Shown here piece after piece: positions 38,023-47,542 of a DNA stretch of 64,000 nucleotides. Both the position numbers and the translations under genes were made by a program. Origin of the DNA: Enterococcus thailandicus (GTDB taxonomy: Bacteria > Bacillota > Bacilli > Lactobacillales > Enterococcaceae); assembly GCF_001886265.1 (NCBI RefSeq), contig NZ_JXLE01000003.1, positions 1 to 64,000 on the forward strand, given 5' to 3'. The notes beneath the pieces were generated by a model. It saw nothing but the letters and a program-made list of their open reading frames with translations. It was not told where the DNA came from and did no database searches. Position 1 is the first letter of the stretch; the number at the start of each line of letters is the position of its first letter.

Positions 38023-38694
38023 CTAATTGGCTTTTCCCATAGTTATTTGATGTAGCATATTTCGATTTTTTGTAAAATCGATTACGATTACTTTTTTCTC
38101 TTCAGCTCGTTTGACTACCCGAAACGTGTCTGCTAAAGGTAATGAAAGTTTTCGCGATGGTACTTGTTGAACTTGCAAATAACGATGAACCAGTGATAAA
38201 ATCTGCGGAAATTGAATAGATGTATGTATCAGATTAGGATACTTTTTCAAAAGTTGTGTGGTTTTCAAAAGGTTCCTTTTTCTGCTAAGCGGTTTTAAAA
38301 AACTTTTTAAAATCTTCTGTTGTCGTTTAAAAATCGAAAAAGAATCTTCCTCATCGACTCGATAACGCATCTGATGTTGCAATTCAGCTGTACTTAAATG
38401 CACGGTACCTTCCTCAATTTCCACGTCAAGACCTGTTGGAAATAAATCCGTGGTTACTCGATCCCACTCTGTTAATGAGATTTCGATAGACTCTTTGACC
38501 GGTAGATCAAGTTCCTTTTCAAAAAAAGCTAGGATACCTGACGTGCCTTTCGTTCGATAAACTTCCCCTAAGGTTAATCCCTCTAAATGGAATTCTGGTG
38601 AAAAATGCAGCAACGTTTTTTCTTCATTTAATTGAACATAAATAAAAGTTGAACGTTCAACTGATTCATCTTTTAAAACAACTAAAAAATTCAT
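38023..38694 (-). CDS. Cytoplasmic LCP-like domain protein (LytR-CpsA-Psr resemblance)
   Basis: A 223-residue protein without a signal or membrane segment. Residues about 100-190 (RYRVDEEDSFSIFKRQQKIL) resemble the core of LytR-CpsA-Psr phosphotransferases, which has YAR-R-D-D-RxQRQQ-vL followed by a LI-L helical region. The N-terminal pyrophosphate-binding part is weakly conserved, and key Arg/Asp residues are partly missing. LCP proteins normally act outside the membrane, so a soluble copy is odd. I would call it an uncharacterised protein with an LCP-like motif. Confidence 0.45.
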   Translation of the reverse strand: MNFLVVLKDESVERSTFIYVQLNEEKTLLHFSPEFHLEGLTLGEVYRTKGTSGILAFFEKELDLPVKESIEISLTEWDRVTTDLFPTGLDVEIEEGTVHLSTAELQHQMRYRVDEEDSFSIFKRQQKILKSFLKPLSRKRNLLKTTQLLKKYPNLIHTSIQFPQILSLVHRYLQVQQVPSRKLSLPLADTFRVVKRAEEKKVIVIDFTKNRNMLHQITMGKAN

Positions 38695-38856
38695 TTTTCT
38701 CCTCCTTTACTTCCTTTTTAAAATAGCATACTTCTACTAAAATGTCAGAAAGATTCTAGGATTTTTCCAAAATTTTATTTTTTCGTAATGAGTTGTCAAA
38801 AATCAATAAAATGACTCTTTTACTTAGGAAAGAAGCTGATTCATTTAGTCAACAAA

Positions 38857-38892
38857 ATAGAGACTGAAACAAATCTTCGTTCCAATCTCTAT
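38857..38892 (-). terminator. Terminator of the ABC/YesL operon
   Basis: The stem AGAGATTGGAACG/GTTTCAGTCTCT lies just after the YesL-like gene on the minus strand. Its GAGACTGAAAC end recalls the ends of the repeat copies. Confidence 0.65.
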
Positions 38893-38941
38893 TAAATAAT
38901 TATCATTCGTTCTAAAAAATGACTGGCATCACCAGTTTCAC

Positions 38942-39604
38942 CTACAGAATCCCACGATAATGCCGCCCACAATTCAAATAGATTAGTCCAAAGAAGAAGA
39001 CTGGAAAGAGTGTAAACCCAAATTGTGGTTTCAAGATCATCATGATTGGCACAATTCCAACCAGCACAGCATTCAATAAGCTGATGTACCATTTCTTCAA
39101 CGCCACATATGTAGCCACTTTGAGAAGCACCGTTACAGATGCTTCGGGATTCTTTACCTGAAAATAATAACTGTTTAACTGAATGGCTACAAGTAGAATC
39201 AATAAAAGAAACAGAAATGGAACAAGCCATCTACCATATGTTACTTGGCTTAAAAACAGAATATCACCACCAACAATCAAACACCCTAACCACCCGACGC
39301 TCCCTAATAAAAAACTTTTTTTCCAAAACAGAAAATAAAAATGAAAGTAGTCTTTGAATGGTGCAACTTCTTTTTCCTCTCGCCACTTATTGATCCAAGC
39401 CATCAAAGCCAATGCTGCTGGCAGAAAGAAGACAGAAGCCCCTAAAAAGAAGAAGAGGTTCCTCACATCAATTGCTGAAGTGATGGTAACTAAAAAGAAT
39501 GGAAAACTGACAAGCATAAAGCTCAAATTTCCTGCAAGAAAAAGATAGGCCCAATGAAATAACTTCATATAAATATTCGTTTCAAAACTCTGTTGCTTAA
39601 ACAT
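38942..39604 (-). CDS. YesL/DUF624 membrane protein
   Basis: A 220-residue membrane protein with five or six helices, no signal peptidase site and the WKKSFLLGS-type YesL loop. YesL proteins are always found next to carbohydrate ABC transporters, as in the B. subtilis rhamnogalacturonan cluster. The role is unknown, perhaps regulation or energy coupling. It is the last gene of the operon, 35 bp after the MalG-like permease. Confidence 0.85.
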   Translation of the reverse strand: MFKQQSFETNIYMKLFHWAYLFLAGNLSFMLVSFPFFLVTITSAIDVRNLFFFLGASVFFLPAALALMAWINKWREEKEVAPFKDYFHFYFLFWKKSFLLGSVGWLGCLIVGGDILFLSQVTYGRWLVPFLFLLLILLVAIQLNSYYFQVKNPEASVTVLLKVATYVALKKWYISLLNAVLVGIVPIMMILKPQFGFTLFPVFFFGLIYLNCGRHYRGIL

Positions 39605-39638
39605 TCACATCACTCCGATCTAACGACTCATTTATTCA

Positions 39639-40490
39639 TCAGCCTTTCACGCCAGAAGAAGCAATTCCTTCTACAAAATATTTTTGCATCGCCAAGAAGA
39701 CGATTGCCACTGGCAAAATAGATAGCACAGACGCTGCCATAATCAATGCATACTCGGCATCAAACAAACCAACAAACATTTTCAGTCCCAATTGAATTGT
39801 TTTGTTTTCAGTTGAAGAAAGATAAATGAATGGTCCCATATAGTCATTCCAAGTGTTAACAAAGGTGATAATCGTCAGACTAGCTAGTGCCGGTTTGGTT
39901 AACGGTAAAATGATTTTTCGATAAATCCCCCACTCAGTCAAGCCATCAATTCGAGCACTTTCACACAAAGAATCAGGGATACTACTATAATACTGTTTTA
40001 ATAAAAATACCCCGAATGCGTTAAACGCTTGTAACAAAATCAAAGAAAGCAGCTTATCTGTCAATCCTAATTGTCTCATCATGATAAATTGGGGAATCAT
40101 ATAGGATTGCCAAGGAACAGCGATTGTCCCTATATAGGCCAAAAACAAAAAGTCTCGACCTTTAAATTGTAGTTTAGAAAAACCATACGCAGCAAAACTT
40201 GACGTAAATAGTTGGATTAATGTAATAACAATACTTAAAATTGCAGTGTTTTTAAAAAAAGTTAATAACGGAATTCTTGTCCAAATCACTGAATAGTTTT
40301 CTGGATGCCAAGTTTTCGGTATCCATTGGATCGGAACAGTGAATACGTCATTATTTGCTTTGAAAGAAGCGGAGAGCATCCAGATAAATGGCACTAATGT
40401 CAGCAAAGCTAAAATCGTTAATAAACAAATCACCAGTAAATGGCTAGTTGTTTGTTTTTCTTTGGTTCCTGTCACAGTTGTCGTTTTCAT
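39639..40490 (-). CDS. CUT1 ABC transporter permease, MalG type
   Basis: A 283-residue permease with six membrane helices and the EAA loop ESARIDGLTEWGIYRKIILP, which binds the ATPase. Start at 40490 with AAGGAGGGG 4 bp upstream. It pairs with the permease at 40502. Together with the binding protein it forms a carbohydrate importer. No ATPase gene is present in the operon, so a shared MsmK/MsiK-like ATPase encoded elsewhere is expected. Confidence 0.93.
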   Translation of the reverse strand: MKTTTVTGTKEKQTTSHLLVICLLTILALLTLVPFIWMLSASFKANNDVFTVPIQWIPKTWHPENYSVIWTRIPLLTFFKNTAILSIVITLIQLFTSSFAAYGFSKLQFKGRDFLFLAYIGTIAVPWQSYMIPQFIMMRQLGLTDKLLSLILLQAFNAFGVFLLKQYYSSIPDSLCESARIDGLTEWGIYRKIILPLTKPALASLTIITFVNTWNDYMGPFIYLSSTENKTIQLGLKMFVGLFDAEYALIMAASVLSILPVAIVFLAMQKYFVEGIASSGVKG

Positions 40491-40501
40491 GATTCCCCTC
40501 C

Positions 40502-41398
40502 TTAAACTCGTTCTTGGACTTGATTCCATTTGAACTGAATCACTGTAATCGCTAAGACAATCACAAATAGAATCATCGCAATTGCAGAAGCATAACCGAA
40601 ATTAAATTTGACAAACGCTTCATTATAAACGTGGTAAACCAAAACATTCGTCGCTCTACCAGGCCCACCATCCGTCATTACTTGCACCAAATCAAAAATC
40701 TTGAAGCAATTAATGACTAACATGATCGTTACAAAAAAGGTTGTCGGTCTTAGTGCAGGAACAGTGATATTGACAAATTGTTTCCATTTATTCGCACCAT
40801 CCATCGCGGCAGCTTCATAAAGTTCTTTTGAAATACTTTGCAATCCAGCCAAATACAAAATCATATAATAGCCCATTCCACGCCAAACACTCACGATAAT
40901 AATTGCTGTTAGTGCCCACTGTGAACTAGATACCCAACCCGGAGGATTCGCAATAAATAGTTTTAAAAATTGATTGATTGGTCCCATTGTTGGATGAAAG
41001 AGCATATTCCAAACAACTGCGATTGCAACCAAAGACGTCACATAAGGAAAGAAGAAGGCTGTTCTAAAAAACTTCACTCCACGAATTTTTTGATTTAATA
41101 AGATTGCCAGTCCTAACGAACAAACCAATGTTAGCGGAACCACGCCAATCGTATACAAAAAAGTATTTTTCAATGAGATCCAAAAAGTTTCGTCCGTCAT
41201 CATTTTTGAAAAATTTTTCAATCCAATGAATTCTGGCGTGCTGAATGAATCCCACTTCATGAATGCGAGAATCAACGAAAATACAACTGGTATCAGCGTA
41301 AATAACAGAAAACCAATAAAATTTGGTGCAATGAATGACCACGCGATCAAAGTATTTTTTCTTTTTAGCTTTGAGACAGGATTTGCTTTATTTTCCAT
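40502..41398 (-). CDS. CUT1 ABC transporter permease, MalF type
   Basis: A 298-residue permease with six membrane helices and the EAA loop YEAAAMDGANKWKQFVNIT. It is the MalF-like partner of the 39639 permease. It follows the binding-protein gene after a stem-loop of about 28 bp, a spacing often used to raise binding-protein mRNA levels over permease mRNA. Confidence 0.93.
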   Translation of the reverse strand: MENKANPVSKLKRKNTLIAWSFIAPNFIGFLLFTLIPVVFSLILAFMKWDSFSTPEFIGLKNFSKMMTDETFWISLKNTFLYTIGVVPLTLVCSLGLAILLNQKIRGVKFFRTAFFFPYVTSLVAIAVVWNMLFHPTMGPINQFLKLFIANPPGWVSSSQWALTAIIIVSVWRGMGYYMILYLAGLQSISKELYEAAAMDGANKWKQFVNITVPALRPTTFFVTIMLVINCFKIFDLVQVMTDGGPGRATNVLVYHVYNEAFVKFNFGYASAIAMILFVIVLAITVIQFKWNQVQERV

Positions 41399-41449
41399 AT
41401 CTGATTGTTAAAAAGCAATAACTTTTTAACCTTTCCCCCTTTTTATCTA

Positions 41450-41477
41450 AGAGATGCGCCATTTTTGACGCATCTCT
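41450..41477 (-). terminator. Attenuating stem-loop between binding protein and permease genes
   Basis: The perfect 9-bp stem AGAGATGCG/CGCATCTCT has no strong T run directly after it. It lies in the 103-bp gap after the binding-protein gene and probably lowers downstream expression or protects the 5' mRNA. Confidence 0.6.
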
Positions 41478-41501
41478 GTTTTCAGTTATCAAATGAAGCC
41501 T

Positions 41502-42779
41502 TTATTCAACTTCTTGTTCGACACGTTTTTTCATTTCCCCAACCGCTTTTTCTGGTGTAACATCTCCAACTAGGATCAATTCATGTTCTTCTTGAAGAAT
41601 TTTATCAATGGCTGGTCCATTTTCATCAATTGGGAATTCAATTGCGATTTTTTCTGGATCGAATGCTTTTTGAGAAACTTCATCTGTTGGCATTCCTTCA
41701 CGACCAAAGTATAATTTATTGATTTCGTCTGTTCGATAAGAAGGAACAACACCTACGCCCGCAAGGATTTCAGCGCCTTCTTCTCCGGAACAAAAATCAA
41801 GGAATTTTTGTGCTAATTCTTGTTGTTTTGAATTTTTGTTGATGGCAAAAGCAGTTGGTGAACCAAATGTTTTGATTGCTTTTCCTTTTTCTTTTTGTGG
41901 AATCTCAGCAATGCCCCATTCAACGTTTGTTTTTCCTTCATCAAGATTTGTTAACAATGCGCCCATATACCAAGTACCCATATACATCATGGCAGCTTTT
42001 TCGTTTTCAAATTGTGACTGATAAGTGACGTTTGTTGATTTTGCAGTACCAAAATCCATCTGTGCTTTTTCATCTTGCATACGCAACATCCGTTTGTAAT
42101 CATCGACTAAAAATTTATAATCTGGTTTTGCTAAGTTTTTATCATTTTGAGCAGCTGAGATTGCTTGCAAAGTTGAGCGCCAAGTATGCTGATAAGCACC
42201 ATAAATTTGTTCATCTGGTTTCGATAATTGTTTTGCAAGTGCTTCATATTCTTCCCAGGTTAAGTTGTTCGGATATTCAAGACCTGCTTCGTCAAACATT
42301 TTCTTGTTATAGTAAAGTACCCAAAAGTCTGTACGATAAGGTTGCGCATAATTTTTCCCATCAATCTCATACATTTCATAGCTTTCCTTCGCAGGTTCCG
42401 TTTCTAGTCCATCAATATGATCTGTCAAATCAACTAATTGGTCACGTAAAGCGTAAGTCGAGTACGAAAGTAGATTTTTCATCGTTAAAATATCCGTTGT
42501 ATCCCCACTAGAAAGCATTGTTGTCAATTTCGTATCATAATCATCTGATGCAATATCAACTGCTTCGACTTTGACTCCAGGATTCTTTTCTTCAAATGCA
42601 CGAAACAATTTATTGAACTCTGGCGTTGTATCATAATTCCAAGTTGTGACTGTCAAAGTTGTATCGCCTGAATCACCACCATTTTTTGCGCTAGCTTTGT
42701 CGCCACCACCACAAGCAGCCAACAAACCTAAAGTTCCTAGTAACACACCAGCAGTGATTCCTTTTTTCCATCGCTTCAT
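41502..42779 (-). CDS. Carbohydrate ABC transporter substrate-binding lipoprotein
   Basis: A 425-residue lipoprotein with a lipobox LLAAC at residues about 19-23 (GTLGLLAACGGG), then a Ser/Gly-rich linker and a two-lobed family-1 solute-binding fold (WEEYEALAKQLSKPDEQIYG, FLDFCSGEEGAEIL). It delivers an oligosaccharide to the permeases. The context of GH88 and heparinase-like enzymes suggests uronate-containing oligosaccharides. An AGGAAA site precedes the start. Confidence 0.92.
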   Translation of the reverse strand: MKRWKKGITAGVLLGTLGLLAACGGGDKASAKNGGDSGDTTLTVTTWNYDTTPEFNKLFRAFEEKNPGVKVEAVDIASDDYDTKLTTMLSSGDTTDILTMKNLLSYSTYALRDQLVDLTDHIDGLETEPAKESYEMYEIDGKNYAQPYRTDFWVLYYNKKMFDEAGLEYPNNLTWEEYEALAKQLSKPDEQIYGAYQHTWRSTLQAISAAQNDKNLAKPDYKFLVDDYKRMLRMQDEKAQMDFGTAKSTNVTYQSQFENEKAAMMYMGTWYMGALLTNLDEGKTNVEWGIAEIPQKEKGKAIKTFGSPTAFAINKNSKQQELAQKFLDFCSGEEGAEILAGVGVVPSYRTDEINKLYFGREGMPTDEVSQKAFDPEKIAIEFPIDENGPAIDKILQEEHELILVGDVTPEKAVGEMKKRVEQEVE

Positions 42780-42815
42780 TTTATTTCCTCCATTTTTATA
42801 ATAAAAATATTTTTA

Positions 42816-43949
42816 TTACCAAACACTGTACCAACTTTTTGTCAACCGAGTTAGCGCTTCCAAATAATAGTAATCGCCCCAAATCATACATTCATTAACC
42901 CCTTTATTGGAGTTCTTATCATAAACACCTTCGAGTAACAGGCCATTTGAGTGTTCACTCTTTTTACTTGTGTACTTTTGGGCTAAAGCTTGCATGATTT
43001 TGATTGCTACCGCTTCGTATTCTTCATGCTTTGGATCAGATAAAGGTAATTGTTTAGCTAATTCCAGCAGCCCGCAAACAGCAATCGCCGCTGCGGAGCT
43101 ATCTCTTTCTTGCCCACTACCATCATTGAATAATAAATCCCAATAAGCGACTTGATCTTTTGGTAACTGGCTAATAAAATAGTCAGCGACCGCTTTCGCT
43201 GTTTCTAAAAATTGATAATCGCCGGTGTGATTGTAGCTTAGCGTAAAGCCATAAATCCCCCAAGCCTGTCCTCTCGCCCAACAAGAATCATCGGAGTAAC
43301 CTTGTTGTGTTTTGCCTTCAATTGGTTCACCTGTTTTCACATCAAAATAGTAGGTGTGAAACGTCGTATTGTTTGGCCGAACGATATATTTTTGTGTTTG
43401 CTTCGCATGTGCATAAGCTGCTTTTTTGTAGGATTCATCTCCTGTTTGCTCAGAAGCAAAATACAGTAAAGGTAAGTTCATTAAACAATCAATAATCATT
43501 CGTCCACGTTGCGCTGGGTCATTAAGGTTTCCCCAAGCTTGAATGATTTGAGCAGTTGGAGAATAGCGTTCCATCAATAAATCTGCTGCTTGAATTGCCA
43601 GTTTTTTTGATGTCTCATGTTTGTTGACTTGATAATCCGCTACGGCAGATAAACTGTATAAAAAACCAATGTCATGGGTTTCTAACTCAATTTTATTTTC
43701 TAATCGATGCTTGAACGAAGCCATTTGCTTTTCAATCGTGGCATCAAATTCCGTGGAATTCGTCAGCTCTTTTGCCAAAAACAACATGCCAACCCAAAAA
43801 CTGGCTGTCCAATCGATATTTTCTTCTTCAGGATAGACCAATCCTTCACTTGCTGCTGGTGGCACTGTTTCTTGAAACGTCTTGAGATTTTCGCGAACTT
43901 TGTTGACAGCAAACTCGATTTCTTCTTGCAACCACTCTAATTTTTCCAT
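42816..43949 (-). CDS. GH88 unsaturated glucuronyl hydrolase
   Basis: A 377-residue GH88 protein that hydrolyses the unsaturated uronic acid left by polysaccharide lyases. The two catalytic Asp residues lie in THDIGFLYSLS and RMIIDCLMNLPLLYF, and the conserved QGYSDDSCWARGQAWGIYGF is present. No signal peptide, so it acts in the cytoplasm after import. The gene overlaps DUF2264 by 13 bp and lies just before the binding protein. The residue pattern is closer to the glycosaminoglycan type than to GH105 (rhamnogalacturonan), but I cannot fix the substrate. Confidence 0.88.
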   Translation of the reverse strand: MEKLEWLQEEIEFAVNKVRENLKTFQETVPPAASEGLVYPEEENIDWTASFWVGMLFLAKELTNSTEFDATIEKQMASFKHRLENKIELETHDIGFLYSLSAVADYQVNKHETSKKLAIQAADLLMERYSPTAQIIQAWGNLNDPAQRGRMIIDCLMNLPLLYFASEQTGDESYKKAAYAHAKQTQKYIVRPNNTTFHTYYFDVKTGEPIEGKTQQGYSDDSCWARGQAWGIYGFTLSYNHTGDYQFLETAKAVADYFISQLPKDQVAYWDLLFNDGSGQERDSSAAAIAVCGLLELAKQLPLSDPKHEEYEAVAIKIMQALAQKYTSKKSEHSNGLLLEGVYDKNSNKGVNECMIWGDYYYLEALTRLTKSWYSVW

Positions 43950-45751
43950 GCTTTCCTCCTAGTGCCTAAAGCTACTTCGATTCTTTTTTCATTTTGTTGG
44001 ACTTTTACTTGTTCATTACTGATTTCAATTGTTGGTTTTTCCATTTGCTCTTCCGGTAGCAAACCGGCAACAAGTGAAACTAAAACTGTTTTTCCTGGCG
44101 AAATGTTTGCTACTACATGTGGAAGTGCCGTTCGTGGATAAAATAAATTCGTATTCGGCTCGGTTCTGACAATAGCAGCCTCTTCAAATCCCAAAAGCCC
44201 TTCAATTCGCGAAAGCCCAATCGGTGAAGCTACCTCTGCTACTCCCCCTTCTGCCACTGGAAGCTCACTCGTGTAGGGTGCGCTAAATCCGCCATCATAA
44301 GCTCTTAATGCTTCTTTCGTCTCAATTTCATGAATACGAACGTGACACGTTTCTAACGGAACAATGGTTGAAACAATGGACACATCACTCCATGGATTCC
44401 ATTCATGAACAATTCGATCAGGCAAAATAGCAAAATGAGTATCCAAACCTTTCGACCTGAAATAATGACCATCTTTTGCCAACGCTAACACATTGTCGTA
44501 AGCACCTTCGTAATACCAATAATCTTGCTTAGGCACACTAAAACCAAATACTGTTGAATAAACGAACTTACTATATTTGGCATGTGGATGATTTTGGAAT
44601 TGAATAAATTGTCCCGCAGGAAAAGCTTGAAGATGTGTTAACTCTCGATTGTATTGATAAAAGTTTTTACTTTCTGGAACAGCTAAAAAGCGTTCGTCAA
44701 TCGTAAGTGGTTGTTCTTGTGCTTGCCAATAAGGATGATCAGCTGGGACAGCTAATAACAAGAAACTTTTCAATGCCCAATAAGACGAGCCAAATCCGTT
44801 ATAACCTTCGGCAAAAATAAGATTTTCATAATGATAGCCAACCGTTAATAATCCATCTGTTGAAAAAATTTCTTGTGCCCACCAGTTTTTCATATGGCGA
44901 TTAATCAATCCTTTGATTTCTCCCCACGGCAACGCCTCCACATCCGCAAACACTAACGCACTAAAGAAAGAAACTTGCGCAAATCGATACGTCAAGCTTC
45001 GACCAAATGGGATAGCTTCTCCATTTGCATCAAACCAATGCTTGAATGTTTGGGCAAAAAGGGTTGCACGCTCTTTGATTACTGCTACACGTTCAGGATC
45101 TTCTTCTGCCATAAAGCGAGCATAAACTAAACTATAGTAATGAATGGCAAACGAAATATAATAATCAAATTGTGTTTCTTCTCCATCACAGTACCAGCCA
45201 TTTTTCTGATAAAATTCTTCCACAACCATAAAATCGCTTTCAATTTGTTGTTGTGAGTATGGCATGTTGCACTTTTTAATCGCAACATTGACTAAAATCC
45301 GAAAAAAGTGCCAATTATTTCGAGGAATTTCTCGTTCATTTACCTGAATCAACCATTGATGCAGATTTGCTTGCTCTTTCTCTGTTAATTGATCCCACGT
45401 TTTTTCTTTATTCAATAATAAAAATAAACTCAATGATGCCATTTCAACAATCAACTGGTCATAATCAGTAACTGTTCCCCAATAAACTGGACTGTCAGGA
45501 TTTGTGCCTGCTGTGATTCCTTGAAGGTATTCTGCTAACAAAACGTTCTCTTTTGCAGAAGTCAAAAACGGACCCAATCCCCAAAGTGGTCGAAGGAAGG
45601 CTTCGACTTCTCGAGTTGATTCAGTATAAACTGTTCCATGACTGCCTAGTTTTAATCGTCCTAAATTTTTTTTACTAAAAAATGGTTCTAATGGTTCAAC
45701 TAATGCTACAAATTGATTACTTATTTCTTCTTTTGTTAAAAAAGAATCCAT
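43937..45751 (-). CDS. DUF2264 protein (putative glycan-degrading enzyme)
   Basis: A protein of about 604 residues. The N-terminal two-thirds is an alpha/alpha toroid-like region (SYWALKSFLLLAVPADHPYW, YGSSYW motif), and the C-terminal third is beta-rich. DUF2264 proteins are common in glycan loci, and some have a heparinase II/III-like fold, so it is probably an exo- or oligo-lyase or a hydrolase. Start at 45751 with AAGGAG 7 bp upstream; there is no signal peptide. It shares 13 bp with GH88 and follows the lipoprotein closely. Activity unproven. Confidence 0.8.
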   Translation of the reverse strand: MDSFLTKEEISNQFVALVEPLEPFFSKKNLGRLKLGSHGTVYTESTREVEAFLRPLWGLGPFLTSAKENVLLAEYLQGITAGTNPDSPVYWGTVTDYDQLIVEMASLSLFLLLNKEKTWDQLTEKEQANLHQWLIQVNEREIPRNNWHFFRILVNVAIKKCNMPYSQQQIESDFMVVEEFYQKNGWYCDGEETQFDYYISFAIHYYSLVYARFMAEEDPERVAVIKERATLFAQTFKHWFDANGEAIPFGRSLTYRFAQVSFFSALVFADVEALPWGEIKGLINRHMKNWWAQEIFSTDGLLTVGYHYENLIFAEGYNGFGSSYWALKSFLLLAVPADHPYWQAQEQPLTIDERFLAVPESKNFYQYNRELTHLQAFPAGQFIQFQNHPHAKYSKFVYSTVFGFSVPKQDYWYYEGAYDNVLALAKDGHYFRSKGLDTHFAILPDRIVHEWNPWSDVSIVSTIVPLETCHVRIHEIETKEALRAYDGGFSAPYTSELPVAEGGVAEVASPIGLSRIEGLLGFEEAAIVRTEPNTNLFYPRTALPHVVANISPGKTVLVSLVAGLLPEEQMEKPTIEISNEQVKVQQNEKRIEVALGTRRKAWKN

Positions 45752-45755
45752 ACTT

Positions 45756-46139
45756 TTACTCCTTTTCAATGATGATTCCTTTGATAAAACCGTAATACTC
45801 ACCATATACGGTCACTTGATCGCCAATTGAGATTGTTTCTTTCTGTTCATTAAATATTTGATAGTTGCTTGAACCACTTCTCAAAATAAAACGATCTCCT
45901 TGCAAAATGGTTTTGCCTCCATCTGAGCGAATGATTTTTCCCTCTAATTGAATGAACGCATGCAAAGGAACTTCTGTATTTTGCAACTCTTGTTCGGTAT
46001 AGCGCTTTGCTTTTTGCCTAAGTTCACGCGTCACTTCATTTGTAAATTGATTGTTCTGCGCGGTTTCTTGACTCCCTCCACAACCTGAAAAGACCACGAT
46101 AAGTACTAAAATGTGGAGAAAGGTTAAAAATTTTCCTAT
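45756..46139 (-). CDS. Small lipoprotein, OB-like, with unusual ATA start
   Basis: A lipoprotein of about 127 residues. The signal reads GKFLTFLHILVLIVVFSGCG after the start, with the lipobox VFSGC. The mature part has a short charged helix and a beta-rich OB-fold-like segment (AFIQLEGKIIRSDGGKTILQ, GDQVTVYGEYYGFI). The best ribosome site, AAAGGAGG, lies 7 bp upstream of an ATA codon at 46139, not of any ATG or TTG. The first standard start codon in frame is a GTG at 46097, inside the signal. I think ATA 46139 is the start, or else a damaged ATG. First gene of the operon. Confidence 0.6.
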   Translation of the reverse strand: MGKFLTFLHILVLIVVFSGCGGSQETAQNNQFTNEVTRELRQKAKRYTEQELQNTEVPLHAFIQLEGKIIRSDGGKTILQGDRFILRSGSSNYQIFNEQKETISIGDQVTVYGEYYGFIKGIIIEKE

Positions 46140-46181
46140 CTTTTTACCTCCTTTATCTCATCAAAGCTATTATTTTACTAA

Positions 46182-46210
46182 ATTTTACCTTTTATAACTA
46201 AAAATTTCAA
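46182..46210 (-). promoter_or_regulatory. Promoter of the lipoprotein-DUF2264-GH88-ABC operon
   Basis: TTGAAA (46205-46210), a 17-bp spacer and TAAAAT (46182-46187), on the minus strand in the gap between the divergent lacI gene and the lipoprotein gene. Confidence 0.7.
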
Positions 46211-46278
46211 TAGTTTTTTTGGTAAAAAAAAGAAAACTTTTTCTTGTGTTTCTTTTTCGAATCTTATACTATAAATAA

Positions 46279-47382
<1,104 letters not shown>

Positions 47383-47385
47383 AGC

Positions 47386-47516
47386 AAAAAAAGTTGGGAC
47401 AAAAGTTGCCTAAATAAAAAAGCCTAAAATTCGTTTTTGAAAACGTTGATTTTAGGCTTTTTTAATTGAAAAATGGATTAAAGACAGTTGAATTTTTAGT
47501 TTTATCCCACTCTCTT
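47386..47516. repeat. Dispersed intergenic repeat, copy B
   Basis: Begins AAAAAAGTTGGGACAAAAG and ends TTTTATCCCACTCTC. The inner part GCCTAAAATTCGTTTTTGAAAA and the complementary CGTTGATTTTAGGC form a hairpin shared with copy A. It lies between convergent lacI and the heparinase-like gene and probably ends both transcripts. Confidence 0.85.
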
Positions 47517-47542
47517 TTGCGTTTTTTTCTAAAGGAATCTTG

